From positions 150,001-214,000 of the forward strand of contig CAJNDS010002280.1 of NCBI GenBank assembly GCA_905221605.1: a stretch of DNA of 64,000 nt. The letters are read 5' to 3'. The position numbers and the translations under genes were made by a program. Below, piece by piece: positions 1 to 11,639 of this stretch (position 1 is the first letter of the stretch; every line of letters starts with the position of its first letter). The DNA comes from Symbiodinium natans. Its lineage: Eukaryota > Sar > Dinophyceae > Suessiales > Symbiodiniaceae. Under the pieces are notes generated by a model. It saw only the letters and a list, made by a program, of their open reading frames with translations, was not told the DNA's origin and ran no database searches.

Positions 1-3000
1 TGTTACGCTCTTTACTCTGCGGCTTTAGACTTTTACAACTGAGGGTCTTGGGCTGGAGACTTTAAGGAATCGGGTTAACCGATTAAGAAGACCACAAACC
101 TGTCTGAGAAAGTGGCTGCGGTGGTGGCCTCCGTCACCGCAGTAGTTGTGGACGACACGGTCCCGGATGTTGTGGTCGACATAGTCTCGTCAAGGTTTTA
201 GGGCAAAAGGGTCTTGGGCAGAACCGGCTGATCCTTTACGTCCAGAACCAACAGTGCAATTCAGGGTTTAGTGGATACACCGAAAACCCTTCACCTAACG
301 ATAGGTACAATGTCCCGTGGATCCAAAAATCTGTCTGAGAAAGTGGCTGTGGTCATGCTCAGTGTCATGGCCTCAGTCACCGCAGTAGTTGCGGACGACA
401 TGGTCGCGGACGTCGTGGTCGACGTAGTCTCGTCAAGGTTTTAGGGTCAAAGGGGTCTAGAGTCTAGGGCAGAACCGGCTGACCATGTACAGGTCAAGAG
501 CCAACAGTGCGATTCAGGGTTCGCGGTTCTAGGCATACTTGAGTGAATAGACCGTAAACGCTTCACCTAACGATAGGTACAATGTGCCTAATGTGGTGGA
601 TTCGATGTCTATCATTGACACTGCCGTTCTTATCAGAACTTTAAAGTCCACTCTGGGTAGCAACTCTTGCCGACGAGCAGACAAAGCCATCCATGCACAA
701 CAAACATGTAGGCAGTTCTCTAAATTAGGACGCAAGAAACCTAAAGGAGCATGCCACTCATGCCTTAAGTTATTAACTCCGGTCCCTCATTTCGGAACTA
801 CTAGGTATCCCGACCCAGTGGAACTGCAGGTTCGGGGGAGGTGGTTAACAGCGACACCACAAAAGGACTCTTCCCGCTTTCAGCAAGATCACAGTACAGG
901 ATGTCAAGCCTCGCAAAGATGCCAGTGAGAGTATCGGAGAAACAGCTCTATGTCCCTCTCCAACACCCTAAAGCCAGAAAGTCTAAACCCTAAACCATGA
1001 ACGTTCTCTTTGTTGGGTTTGCATCTGGCGTCCGGACTTTTCCTAAAACCGCCACCCACAGACCAAAAGCTCTGACTGCCCCGCAGGCCTACAAAGGAAG
1101 GAGGTTTGGGGTTTAGGGTTGAGGGTTTAGGGTGACGCAAGGTCTTGGATTTCAGACTATGGTTTTGGGGTCTCGGTGCAATGGAGTACAGCTCGTTTCA
1201 GACATCCCAATTAGGTACCTGGAAGAGTTGATATAGGGGCCTTCATAATTAGAGCAGGGGTTTCGGCCATATCTTATACTGATTAGTAAATCCCAGAAAG
1301 TTGGAACATGGATTTGGGATGAATCGCGCTGCGATTCCTTATGCTTTACCTTCTTTCTGGCTTCTACTGTAAGCTACTATGAGCATGACAAGGAACCCTC
1401 AGGAATTGTGTTGGCTATACCTGTGAGTTCTTGCTAAGGAACTTAAGTTACCACCATACGGATGTATAGTAAGCGACATGGTTTGCTTTTTTGGGTACCT
1501 CAAACTACGTTCCTGAAGAATATAGGGGCCTTAATAATTAGAATAGGGGTTTGGGGCCCATTCTGCTATAATTATAATAAGGAACCCCCCCTAAAACAGA
1601 ATAGGTAATTATTAAGGCCCCTACATTACAGTGACATGCCTATATCAAGGAGATAAGGGCTCCAAATAAGACACGTAAATTCACACAAACAAGGACCATA
1701 AGGCACAGTGTCCCATAACCTTTGACCATTGTAGTTTGTTACACTCTTTACTCTGCGGCTTTAGACTTCTACAATTGAGGGTCTTGGGCTGGAGACTTTA
1801 AGGAATCGGGTTAACCGATTAAGAAGACCACAAACCTGTCTGAGAAAGTGGCTGTGGTCATGGTCATTGTCACGGCCTCCGTCACCGCAGTAGTTGTGGA
1901 CGACATGGTCGCGGACGTTGTGGTCGACACAGTCTCGTCAAGGGTTTTAGGGCAAAAGAGTCTTGGGCAGAACCGGCTGACCCTTTACGTCCAGAACCAA
2001 CAGTGCAATTCAGGGTTTAGTGGATACACCGAAAACACTTCACCTAACCATAGGTACAATGTCCCCATGTGTGGATCCAAAAATCTGTCTGAGAAAGTGG
2101 CTGCGGTCATGCTCATCGTCATGGCCTCAGTCACCGCTGTACTTGTGGACGATATGGTCGCGGAAGTCGTGGTCGACACAATCTCGTCAAGCTGTTAGGG
2201 CAAAAGGGGTCTAGAGTCTAGGCCATATCTTATACTGATTAGTAAATCCCAGAAAGTTGGAACATGGATTTGGGATGATTCGCGCTGCGATTCCTTATGC
2301 TTTACCTTCTTTCTGGCTTCTACTGTAAGCTACTATGAGCATGACAAGGAACCCTCAGGAATTGTGTTGGCTACACCTGTGAGTTCTTGCTAAGGAACTT
2401 AAGTTACCACCATACGGATATGTAGTAAGCAACATGGCTTCCATTTTTGGGTACCTCAAACTAAGTCCCTGAAGAAGAACCTGGACTTTCGGGCTTCTGC
2501 TGGAATATACGGTCCTTAATAATTAGAATAGGGTTTTGGGGCCCAGTATGCTATAAGTATAATAAGGAACCCCCCCAAATTGGCATAGGTAATACATAGG
2601 TAATAATTAAGGCCCCCATATTACAGTGACATGCCTATATCAAGGAGATAAGGGCTCCAAATAAGACACGTAAATTCACACAAACAAGGACCATAAGGCA
2701 CAGTGTCCCATAACCTTTGACCATTGTAGTTTGTTACATTCTTTACTCTGCGGCTTAGACTTTTACAATTGAGGGTCTTGGGCTGGAGACTTTAAGGAAT
2801 AGGGCTAACGATTAAAAAGACCACAAACCTGTCTGAGAAAGTGACTGTGGTGATGGCCTCCGTCACCGCAGTAGTTGTGGACGACAAAGTCGCGGACGTT
2901 GTGTTCGACATAGTCTCGTCAAGGGCTTTAGGGCAAAAGAGTCTTGGGCAGAACCGGCTGATCCTTTACGTCCAGAACCAACAGTGCAATTCAGGGTTTA

Positions 3001-3099
3001 GTGGATAAACCGAAAAACTTCACCTAACGACAGGTACAATGTCCCAATGTGTGGATCCAAAAAACTGTCTGAGAAAGTGGCTGTGGAAACGATTTGCGG
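1..3099. repeat. Tandem array, ~1 kb unit with nested ~240-bp subunits
   Basis: A block starting TGTTAC.CTCTTTACTCTGC recurs at 1, 1737 and 2732, giving a 995-bp period for the last pair; the first interval carries about 740 bp extra. Within each block a subunit starting CTGTCTGAGAAAGTG occurs twice (100/331, 1836/2085, 2829/3065; spacing 231-249 bp), and a diverged third copy lies near 500-600. A second block (about 1270-1735 and 2220-2730) holds ATAGGGGCCTT and TTAGTAAATCCCAG motifs. The subunits are open in frame (1848-2198 encodes Val/Asp-rich peptide), but the reading frames are not kept across copies, so I treat this as satellite-like DNA. The array begins before the window. Confidence 0.85.
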
Positions 3100-3107
3100 A
3101 CATGGCT

Positions 3108-3328
3108 CTGGGTTTAGGGTTTAGGGTTTAGGGTTTAGGGTTTAGGGTTTAGGGTTTAGGGTTTAGGGTTTAGGGTTTAGGGTTTAGGGTTTAGGGTTTA
3201 GGGTTTAGGGTTTAGGGCTTAGGGCTTTAGGGCTTTAGGGCTTTAGGGCTTTAGGGTTTAGGGTTTAGGGTTTAGGGTTTAGGGTTTAGGGTTTAGGGTT
3301 TAGGCTTTAGGGTTTAGGGTTTAGGGAC
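3108..3328 (+). repeat. Telomere-like array (TTTAGGG)~30
   Basis: Uninterrupted GGGTTTA repeats with a block of GGGCTTTA variants near 3215-3258. It directly follows the tandem array and unique DNA continues on its right, so it is interstitial, not a chromosome end. Confidence 0.95.
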
Positions 3329-3680
3329 CGGACCTAGATCTCCACATCATTTAGACTTGCTGCGCCGCTGCAGCTGCTCAGCAAGATCAGAACTATGAAC
3401 ACATCCTGGCCTCGACGATGGCTTCTACGGCATCTAGGATGGTAGCATCTCCGATAGTAAGGCCGATAATGCGGCAAAGGCACGCTGGTGGTCGCGGACA
3501 AGGCCGTGCTGTTGCATGCCAAGATCCTTCCGAATAGCTCTTAAACCCAAGACGCCTGAACAAACTGCAAAACCAGTAAAACCTAAAGCCCTAAACCCTA
3601 AAGGCCCTCATCCCTTGTAAATCTTAAACCCTAAATCCTAAAAACCCTACAACCATACACCCTGCAATTGCTAACCCTAC

Positions 3681-3784
3681 CCAACAAGTCGCACGCATTG
3701 CATCCAAAGAACCTTCCAACGGACCTTTGCTCAATTGCATCTATGGGCACCCACTCTGCCAAGGCAAGCGAAGTCGCTGATATC
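3681..3784 (-). CDS. Probable internal exon, unknown protein
   Basis: The minus-strand reading starts after an acceptor CACCCAG|G, encodes about 34 residues including ALAEWVPIDAIEQRSVG and FFGCNACDLLG, and stops at a donor G|GTAGGGTTAG. Third codon positions are G/C-rich. No family is recognised. The donor has the telomere-like flavour seen at many other exons here. Neighbouring exons were not found because low-complexity DNA flanks it. Confidence 0.4.
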
Positions 3785-3827
3785 CTGGGTGCTTGATAGC
3801 AAAACACACCTTGAGTCACCATCTTCC

Positions 3828-3962
3828 CGCTCGCTCTCTCTCGCTCTCTATCTCTCTCTCTCTCTGTCTCTATGTCTCTCTCTCTCTCTCTCTGTCTCTA
3901 TGTCTCTCTCTCTCTCTCTCTCTGTCTCTCCCTCTCCCCCTCTCCCTCCCTCCCTCTCTGTG
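3828..3962. repeat. (CT)n microsatellite
   Basis: CTCTCT tract with interspersed GTCTCTATG units. Open frames through it (Leu/Ser-rich) are composition artefacts. Confidence 0.95.
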
Positions 3963-4017
3963 TGACTTCATGTGTGTATGAATACCAACGTAAACAGAAA
4001 AACAAATACCTAATTAG

Positions 4018-5216
4018 TCAATCAAACAAGCAAACTAACTAAACAACTAACTAACTAACTGACTGACTAACTACCTACCTGCCTAACTAACTAATTAACT
4101 CACAAACTAACCAACCAACCAAACAACCAACCAACTAATCAACTACCTAACTACTTAACCTAACTACCTACCTAACAAACAAACAAGCTAACTAACTAAA
4201 CAACCAACCAACGAACCAACTAACTGACTAATAAACAGACAGACAAATAAGTAAGTAAGTAATCAGGCAGCATATAACATAAAACCCATATGCATATGTA
4301 TGTATACATATTATCATCTCATAACATAATATATAATATTATATTATATTACATTGTTTTTTATATTCTCTTATCTTATCTTATATTATATTATACAACA
4401 GAATATATAATATGATATAGTGTGTCATATAGCATATAATACAGTATCACATCGCACCATGAAGTATACTACAGTATAGTATAGTAACATGCAATATAAT
4501 ATAATTGAATACAACAGAACAGAATAAAATTCCGGTTAATGTAACTTAGTAGCATAAACACAGAACAATATTGCACTTCTACGCACCCCAAACTATATAT
4601 TCAAAGTATTATGTCATGCTTAAGGGTGTTATATTATGTTATACTATGTTATATGCTAGTATTGTGGACTAAGTTATTCTATTTTGGAAAACGATACTGA
4701 CATGTTGCTGCGATATACTGCATTATACTGCATATCACTATAGTGTGTTGCATGATACTGCATATCACTATAGTGTGTTGTATTATAGTGCACTACGTTA
4801 GATTCACGGTTCTTGTGCTATGTTATGTTGTCTTATGTTATGTTATATTTCCATTTACATCATGCTTTTTAATGACCTATTATGCTATATGATGTGAGTG
4901 CTAATACTCGTATTAATAATGGTATTTGTGAACATATTAATACTAGTGCTAGTATTACCATTTATATTAGTACTAATATGAGTATTGCTATTGGTATGAA
5001 TATCCGTATTGGTATTACGAGTAATATTTGTATTAATATCAGTATATTATCTAGTATTAATATTGACATCAGCAGTAACACTGGTATTGGTATTCTATTA
5101 TGGTATGTTGTATTGTATTGTTAGCATATTATAGCATACTCTCGTATTCTATTTTATACTAATTTTACACGTTATATTGTACTGCATATACTGCTTACTG
5201 ATTTAGTTGAGTAGGG
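4018..5216. repeat. Low-complexity region: (CTAA)n-like tract then AT-rich DNA
   Basis: 4018-4260 is degenerate CTAA/CAAC/CTAC tetranucleotide DNA. 4260-5210 is AT-rich with TATTATAT, ATAGTGTG and AGTATTA runs. I see no gene here. Confidence 0.85.
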
Positions 5217-5324
5217 ATGTATTTATCTGTGTATTCGCTTTTCAGCGTTTATCTCTTGATTTGGTGTTTGTTTATTTGTCAAAGCCATATTATGGTGTCT
5301 AGAATCTTGAAGTACTTGAGCACC

Positions 5325-5426
5325 CTAGCACGAGCCCAGTCTCGCTGCGCTGGCAAAACCAGCAGAGGGGTACGGTCGGTCGAAGTTGAAGGACTGAGTC
5401 ACGGCCCATGTTCCGTTGGAACCCAC
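5325..5426 (-). CDS. Probable terminal exon, unknown protein
   Basis: Acceptor ATCCTGGAG|G followed by 33 codons and TAG. The peptide includes SNGTWAVTQSFNFDRP and YPSAGFASAARLGS. Third positions are about two-thirds G/C. No family recognised. An overlapping frame spells LNFAKHYNPGGGF, resembling a poly(ADP-ribose) glycohydrolase motif, but most of that motif lies before the acceptor and the frame is poorer, so I read it as chance. Confidence 0.42.
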   Translation of the reverse strand: MGSNGTWAVTQSFNFDRPYPSAGFASAARLGSC

Positions 5427-5927
5427 CTCCAGGATTGTAGTGTTTGGCGAAGTTTAGCGTCAAGGGTCCGGGTTTCGAGTTTATATTATAAAAAGGCATT
5501 GTCTTGAAAGTCATGCCCTCTTTGAAGGTCAGGGTTTAGGGATTTTTCGTTTTGCGGTGTTGGGGTTGAAGTCTTTAAGTCTTTAAGGGTTTGGAAACCG
5601 CCTCTATGATGGTCACTGTGGAGAAGTAAGCATCCGCACGACCCACGACGGCCTTGCCGGAGGATGAGACTCCGACTAGCGTCGGTTGCCGATCCTTGGC
5701 TGGCTACTGCACACCACACACACAAATATATATATATATATATATGGTCACCCCCCCCAATGGACCCACCGCGGGCCTTGATCTTTGCAAAAGTACCGCA
5801 AATACCGATAAAACCTATGCTGTCTGGTGATTTTCCGGTGACCGGATTTTTGACTGTATTCCTTAATTCACTCTCTCACACACACAGAGGGTTTTTCTTT
5901 CTGTTGGCTTTTGTTTTTTTGATTTAG
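5427..5927. other. No clear gene; (TA)n and CA tracts
   Basis: Short open frames exist on both strands but none has splice signals plus coding composition. A (TA)n run lies at about 5727-5745, followed by a C8 tract. Confidence 0.5.
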
Positions 5928-7060
5928 GCATCTAAACCTAAGCCTGCAAAAAAAGCCCTTAACCTTTAAACCCTGTAGGGTTGAGGTTTAAAGGTTAAGG
6001 GTTTAAGATTTAGGCATTTGAACCTATGCCGGGAATTAAACCCTAAGCCCTTAACCTTTAAATTCTATAGGGTTAAGGTTTTTACAGGTTTAGGGTTTAA
6101 GATGTAGGCATTTAAAGCTAAGCCTGCAACTAATTTAAAACCCTTAACCTTTAAACCCTGTAGGGTTAAGGTTTCAAGGCTTAGGGTTTAAGATTTAGCC
6201 ATTTAAACCTGTAGCCAAGCCCTTAACCTTTAAGCCCCATAGGGTTAAGATCCTTAAAGGTTTAGGATTTAAGATTTAAGCATGTAAATCTCAGATTTCA
6301 ATGAATTTTAAATCCTTAACCTTTAAACCCTGTTGGGCTAAGGTTTAAAGGTTTCGGGCTTAAGATTTAGGCATTTAAACCTATTCCGGCAATTAACGCT
6401 AAGCCTTTAACCTTTAAACCCTATAGGGTTAAGATATTTAAAGGTTTAGAGTTTAAGTTTCAGGTTTAGGTATTTAGACCTATGCCGGCAGTTCATATTG
6501 AACCCTTAACCTTAAACCCTATAGGGATAAGATTTAAAGGTTTAGGATTCTTTGCTTAGACATGTAAATCTAAGCTTGCAATTAACCCGAAACCCTTAAC
6601 CTTTAAACCCTATAGGGTGAAAGTTTAAAGTTTTAGGGTTTAAGATTCAGACATTTAAACCTAAGACGGACCCTTAACCTTTAAACCCTATAGGGTTAAG
6701 GTTTAAATGTTTGGGGTTTAAGATTTAGGCATTTAAACCTAAGTATGTAATTAATTTGTCACCCTTAACACCCTTAAACTCTGTAGTGTGAAGGTTTAAA
6801 CGTTTAGGGTTTAAGATTTAGACATTTAAACCTAAGCCCATAGAGTTTAAACCTTAAGGGTTTAAGGTTTAGGCATCTATTCCTTAACCCTAAACCCTCT
6901 AGGGTCAGGACCCTAAAGCCCTCGGCAATCAAGCCTAAACCCTTGACCTTCAAACCCCATAGGATGAAGGTTTGAAGGTTTGGGGTTTAAGGCTAAGGCA
7001 TTTAAACCTAGAGGGCATTTAAGCCTTAACCCTAAACCCTTCAGGGTCAGAACCTTAGCA
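5928..7060. repeat. Tandem array of CCCTATAGGG-centred palindromes
   Basis: About 13 imperfect units averaging ~90 bp. Each carries CCTTAACCTTTAAACCCT, then a centre (TATAGGG, TGTAGGG or similar), then GGTTAAGGTTTAAAGG and GATTTAGGCATTTAAACC. Each unit is an inverted repeat whose arms resemble degenerate telomere-like sequence (AAACCCT/AGGGTTT). Centres lie near 5973, 6066, 6158, 6238, 6330, 6422, 6520, 6610, 6693, 6783, 6899, 6958 and 7037. Confidence 0.8.
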
Positions 7061-7245
7061 CCCTATATGGATCTAGCACCTGCAGGTATACATCGGTTTT
7101 TAAACCATTACACCCTGTAAGAAGGTTTAGGGTCTTTTCGGGGTCTGTCTCTAAATTTCTCACGGGGTTAACCCTGCAGGGTTTAAAGTTAAAGGTTTAG
7201 GATTAAAGGTTTAGGCAATACCTGAAGGATTAGAAGTCTTCTCCT

Positions 7246-7925
7246 GGTAAAACCATCTTTTCTCGAGAAAAAGATTGTTTTTCGAAGGATGGTTGCTCAA
7301 AACCATCTTTTTCTCGAGAAAAAGATGGTTTCCAACCAAAAAACCATCTTTTTCTCGAGAAAACAAAAAAAACCAAAAAAACAAAAAAAACAATCTTTTC
7401 CAAAACTATGGGGCTGGGGCCTCCAAAAGATGGTTTTTTTGGTTTTCTCGAGAAAAAGATGGTTTTTTTGGTTCGGAACCATCTTTTTCTCGAGAAAAAG
7501 ATGGTTTTCGAGGGATCTCGAGAAAACCAAAAAAACCAAAAACTCAAAAAAAAACACCAAAAAAACAAAAAAACCAATCAAAAACAAAAAAACAAACATA
7601 AAACAAAAACACCACCAAAAAAACATCTTTTCCAAAACTATGGGGCTGGGGCCTCCAAAAGATGTTTTTTTTTTGGTTTTCTCGAGAAAAAGATGGCTTT
7701 TTGGTTCGAAACCATCTTTTTCTCGAGAAAAAGCTGGTTTTGAGCAACCATCCTTCGAAAAACCATCCTTTTCTCGAGAAAAAGATGGTTTTTGAGCAGC
7801 CACCCTTCGAAAAACCATCTTTTTCTCGAGAAAAAGATGGTTCCGAACCAAAAAAAACCATCTTTTTCTCGAGAAAACAAAAAAACATCTTTTGGAGGCC
7901 CCAGCCCCATAGTTTTAGAAAAGAT

Positions 7926-7926
<1 letters not shown>
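7246..7926. repeat. Cluster of CTCGAG-centred perfect palindromes (foldback element)
   Basis: CTCGAG occurs 11 times (7262, 7313, 7354, 7447, 7489, 7517, 7681, 7722, 7773, 7825, 7868). Most are centres of palindromes with arms CCATCTTTTTCTC/GAGAAAAAGATGG. A second motif, CTATGGGGCTGGGGCCTCC, occurs twice forward (7408, 7638) and once inverted (about 7890), so the cluster also folds on a larger scale. Six-frame translations give FSRE/KDGF-like peptides in all frames because the unit is self-complementary; none is a gene. Confidence 0.9.
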
Positions 7927-7964
<38 letters not shown>

Positions 7965-8380
7965 TTTTTGTTAGTTCTTGTGGTTGTTTTTTCCTTGATC
8001 TGGCTAGGACGCGGCTGCCGCCCGCGGTGGGTCCATTGGGGGGGGGGGGGGTGAGCATATACATATGTATATATATATATATACGCATGTGTATGTGTAT
8101 ATACACATAAATCATAAACACATGTATGTACATATGAATATATATATATATATACATACATAGATATACACATAAGTATATACATGCATACATACATACA
8201 TACATACATACATACATACATACATACATACACACGCATACAAACAGACAGACAGACAGACAGACAGGTATACAGACAATACAGACACACCGACATATAC
8301 ATGTGTATGTGTGTATATACATATATATAGCTGTACATATACATATAAACATATATATATATATGCATATGTAACGTATA
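7927..8380. repeat. Poly-T, poly-G and (ATAC)n/(GACA)n low-complexity tract
   Basis: T tract at about 7931-7963, G12 tract at about 8039-8051, then TATATA, TACA and CAGA repeats up to 8370. On the minus strand it follows the coding part of the next gene and would lie in its intron or 3' flank. Confidence 0.9.
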
Positions 8381-8390
8381 TCAAAGCAAT

Positions 8391-9272
8391 TCGATGGACA
8401 CCAGCAAAGCTAAAGGCCCCTCCTCCAGATAAAGAAAACAGCCGCGATTCGCCGTGGTTGATCCGGAAGACTTCTGGCCACAGCCCGCCTTGCTCTTCGT
8501 AGATCACCGTCACATAATTTGCATCTGCAAAGGACATCCATGCCGCAATGATGTAGTCTCCGTCCACGTCCACTCCGAGACCCACTACCGGATTGCTGGG
8601 GGCTGGGATGGTTGCCACGTTGGACCAGAAGCTCCCAGCCCAGTGGTAGACGGACACCACGTCTCCCAGAAACGCTAAAGTCCGACCGTCGGTTTTGTAG
8701 AGGCTTGATTGCCCTTGCAGTTCTGCGGTGGGCACAAGTGACCAGATTGATCCTTGCAGCTGGAAGGTCTGGGAACCGTAATCCCCAAGGACGAGTAAGT
8801 CTCCCCCGAGAGCCATGGACGTGGTGTCATCGGGAACACATTGCTTTCCCAAGAAAATCCAGGAAGCTCCGTCGCGCTTGAAGGTGTAGATGCAGCTAAG
8901 TCCATCCACGCCGAAGGCCACGACGATATCACTACTCAGGGCTACATTTGATACCCAATCATTTGGCAAGGTCACGTTCTGGCTTGCTATTTGCGTGAGG
9001 TTCGCCTGTAACTCCCATCCTGCATCTGCCGAGGTTTTGAACACTAGGACGTCGCCGGGGACTCGCGGTGCCAATGGATTTTCACTTGCGGAGGATGGCC
9101 ATGCCATAAGGATGGTATCGCCATCGGCTCCAGTAAACGTCCGGAGGAGCCCGTGTTAGTTAGCGCTGTCACTCGCAACTGCTCCGTCCAGTCAGCGCCG
9201 GAAGCGCAGTCCAGCCCCGATGCCTCAAGATGACGTACTTCCGAGAACTGCACGCGACTCGTGCCGGGAGAG
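8391..9272 (-). CDS. FG-GAP / beta-propeller-like repeat protein (partial, frameshifted)
   Basis: Repeated blades of the form 'GD..v..W....G.vyvF....W' are visible: GADGDTILMAW, SSDIVVAFGVDG, GGDLLVLGDYG, VDGDYIIAAW, each followed by an aromatic-rich strand such as TFKRDGASWIFLG or VYHWAGSFWSNVA. This resembles FG-GAP/integrin-type propeller repeats, a large family in dinoflagellates. Such proteins are often secreted or surface-exposed, but no signal peptide is visible. An ATG at 9107 is internal: coding continues upstream with DWTEQLRVTALTNTG, one reading frame away, the shift lying near 9139 (one base apparently missing). An acceptor CCCACAG| fits at 9272. The 3' end merges with microsatellite DNA, so the last exon border near 8391 is a guess. 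The family call is moderately sure. Confidence 0.6.
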
Positions 9273-9509
9273 CTGTGGGCACTCTGGCTCAGAACTCGCC
9301 CTATCATGCACCAGGCCCCGATACTCCGCATGGCCCTACAGCTTGTCCACATTGGGAAAAAGGTTGGGCAACCTGGCTAAGCCTCACATCCGCGACTTGC
9401 CAAGCATGGTCTACATCTACATGCAACGTACTCCAGGTCTCTCCAATCCATCAGGTTGGTTTGAGCTTGTTGGGCAAGGGGTGGCAGGGGTAAGATTGAA
9501 GCCCTACAC

Positions 9510-9660
9510 CGCAACCGCACCTTTCGGCTGAACTCGTAGGCGCCCTCCTTCCAGGAGTGGGTGACGAAGAAGAACTCTCCGTCCAGGCCCTGCGGAGCGT
9601 TTTGTGGGCACTTCCAGCGGGCTTCAAGTTCGATGCTTGGGCCGTGGGCGAGGGTTGCAG
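9510..9660 (-). CDS. Probable exon upstream of the propeller gene
   Basis: Very strong coding composition on the minus strand: almost all third positions are G or C. The peptide contains IELEARWKCPQNAPQG, LDGEFFFVTHSWKEG and AYEFSRKVRLR. It is bounded by GTCGAG| (9661) and G|GTGTAGGGC (9509). It lies 240 bp upstream of the propeller exon on the same strand and is probably an earlier exon of it, or the end of the next gene. A weaker open stretch between them (about 9310-9440, WSTLHVDVDHAW) could be another exon. Confidence 0.55.
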
Positions 9661-10535
9661 CTCGACGTGTGGGGGTGCGTCATGGGCTTGAGGGCCTTAG
9701 ATGGCTTCACAACCACAAAAGCCCTTATACAAGTGCAAAACGGGTCGTAGCACGCCGGGACATATGGTATCACAGCATGCAAGCCGAATGCTACTAGTTT
9801 TGGGTAAGGGTTGGGGCGGAGTTTCGGAGGGGCAGAGGGTTTTGGGTCTAGTTTGTGGTTCTCGAAGCGGTTTGGCTCCAACCGCTGTTGAATTTGGACC
9901 GCTTGTTAGTTTTCGAATGGTCTGCTTTGCATCTGGAATCTGGACGACATCGCCACCCTACTACAACTCTAACTAAAGGAATGAATGTGTTGTCTCCTTA
10001 AAGGTTTGCACCAAGGTTGTCTCACACATCTATCAGACAGTGCAAGGTTGTCGCTTACGTCCCAGGATCCAGGAGCAAGGTGGCCCACATTCAAACCGAG
10101 TTCAAAACTTGAGAAGCGGGACAGCACGGCCCCAACCCATACATTCAACCATGACGCAAGCCATAGGACTATAGGAGTCAATTCAAGCATTCATGGGACT
10201 CTTGCTCAAAGGCAGGAGCGATTTGTCGGTTGTAAGTGTCGGAGCCAAGCCGACTTTTACTCCTATGAATCAGACCCTGCCCGTACAGCAAGCCCAACAC
10301 CCTCACAAGAGACGCTCTGAAACCTCAATCCTGCCCCTGCAGGAAAGTGCAGACCCTTGCAAGAACACACTTGCAGCTCGCAAGCCCTCACAAGGCACCC
10401 TCCTCCGAAACCTCTATAGGATTCGGTTTGCATGGCTGCTGTTTGGTTGTAGCACAAGCTGATTCGAGCCCCGCTCCCGTATGCCTAGCCCCTGAAGGAC
10501 TTAGTATTTCGGGCTTGGGAGGTGTTTGGGTCTAG
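9661..10535. other. No confident gene
   Basis: Open frames occur on both strands (e.g. minus 9969-10190, plus 9985-10320), but their third-position composition does not separate them from antisense shadows. Confidence 0.4.
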
Positions 10536-10717
10536 TGGAGGCCCGTACCTCATCTGTACAACTTCTGTGGAACTTTCACCCAAAGCCCAAACGAACTTTC
10601 GCAGCCCTCGCAGCGTCTTGTAGTGTCTACATCTCCAGCTGGGGCTTCGAGCAACCCTATGCCAATCGCTTAGGGTTTCGGGCTGCAGGGTCTTGCGGAG
10701 TGCTCTTGCGGTTAGAG
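10536..10717 (+). CDS. Probable exon ending in a telomere-like donor
   Basis: Acceptor GGGTCTAG|, about 60 codons including FHPKPKRTFAALAASCS and VYISSWGFEQPYANRLG, and donor GAG|GTTCAGGGTTCAGGG leading straight into the TTTAGGG array at 10728. No family recognised. Confidence 0.45.
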
Positions 10718-10806
10718 GTTCAGGGTTCAGGGTTCAGGGTTTAGGGTTTAGGGTTTAGGGTTTAGGGTTTAGGGTTTAGGGTTTAGGGTTTAGGGTTTAG
10801 GGTTTA
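10718..10806 (+). repeat. Telomere-like array (TTCAGGG)3(TTTAGGG)~10
   Basis: GGGTTCA units grading into GGGTTTA. It starts at the donor of the preceding exon. Confidence 0.95.
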
Positions 10807-10829
10807 GTTTGAGGTTTGGAGTCTAGAAA

Positions 10830-11632
<803 letters not shown>

Positions 11633-11639
11633 CTGTGGT

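Noticed and set aside
3108-3328. A true chromosome end (telomere) at the TTTAGGG array
   Set aside because: Unique, exon-containing sequence continues on both sides, and more than 25 further arrays in both orientations follow.
4018-4260. CRISPR-like direct repeats
   Set aside because: The CTAA/CAAC units are contiguous tetranucleotides without spacers, in eukaryotic DNA.
5299-5514. Poly(ADP-ribose) glycohydrolase-like motif LNFAKHYNPGGGF on the minus strand
   Set aside because: The motif straddles an AG|G acceptor, its continuation lacks the QEE..L segment of that family, and the exon beyond is better read in another frame.
7211-8368. Several 60-274-codon frames rich in FSREKDGF/HLFLEKKMV
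   Set aside because: Produced by the self-complementary CTCGAG palindromes and by microsatellites; they occur on both strands in several frames.
8112-8390. C-terminal extension of the propeller protein rich in Tyr/Ile/Cys/Val
   Set aside because: Encoded by TATATA/CATACATA microsatellite; most likely intron or 3' flank.
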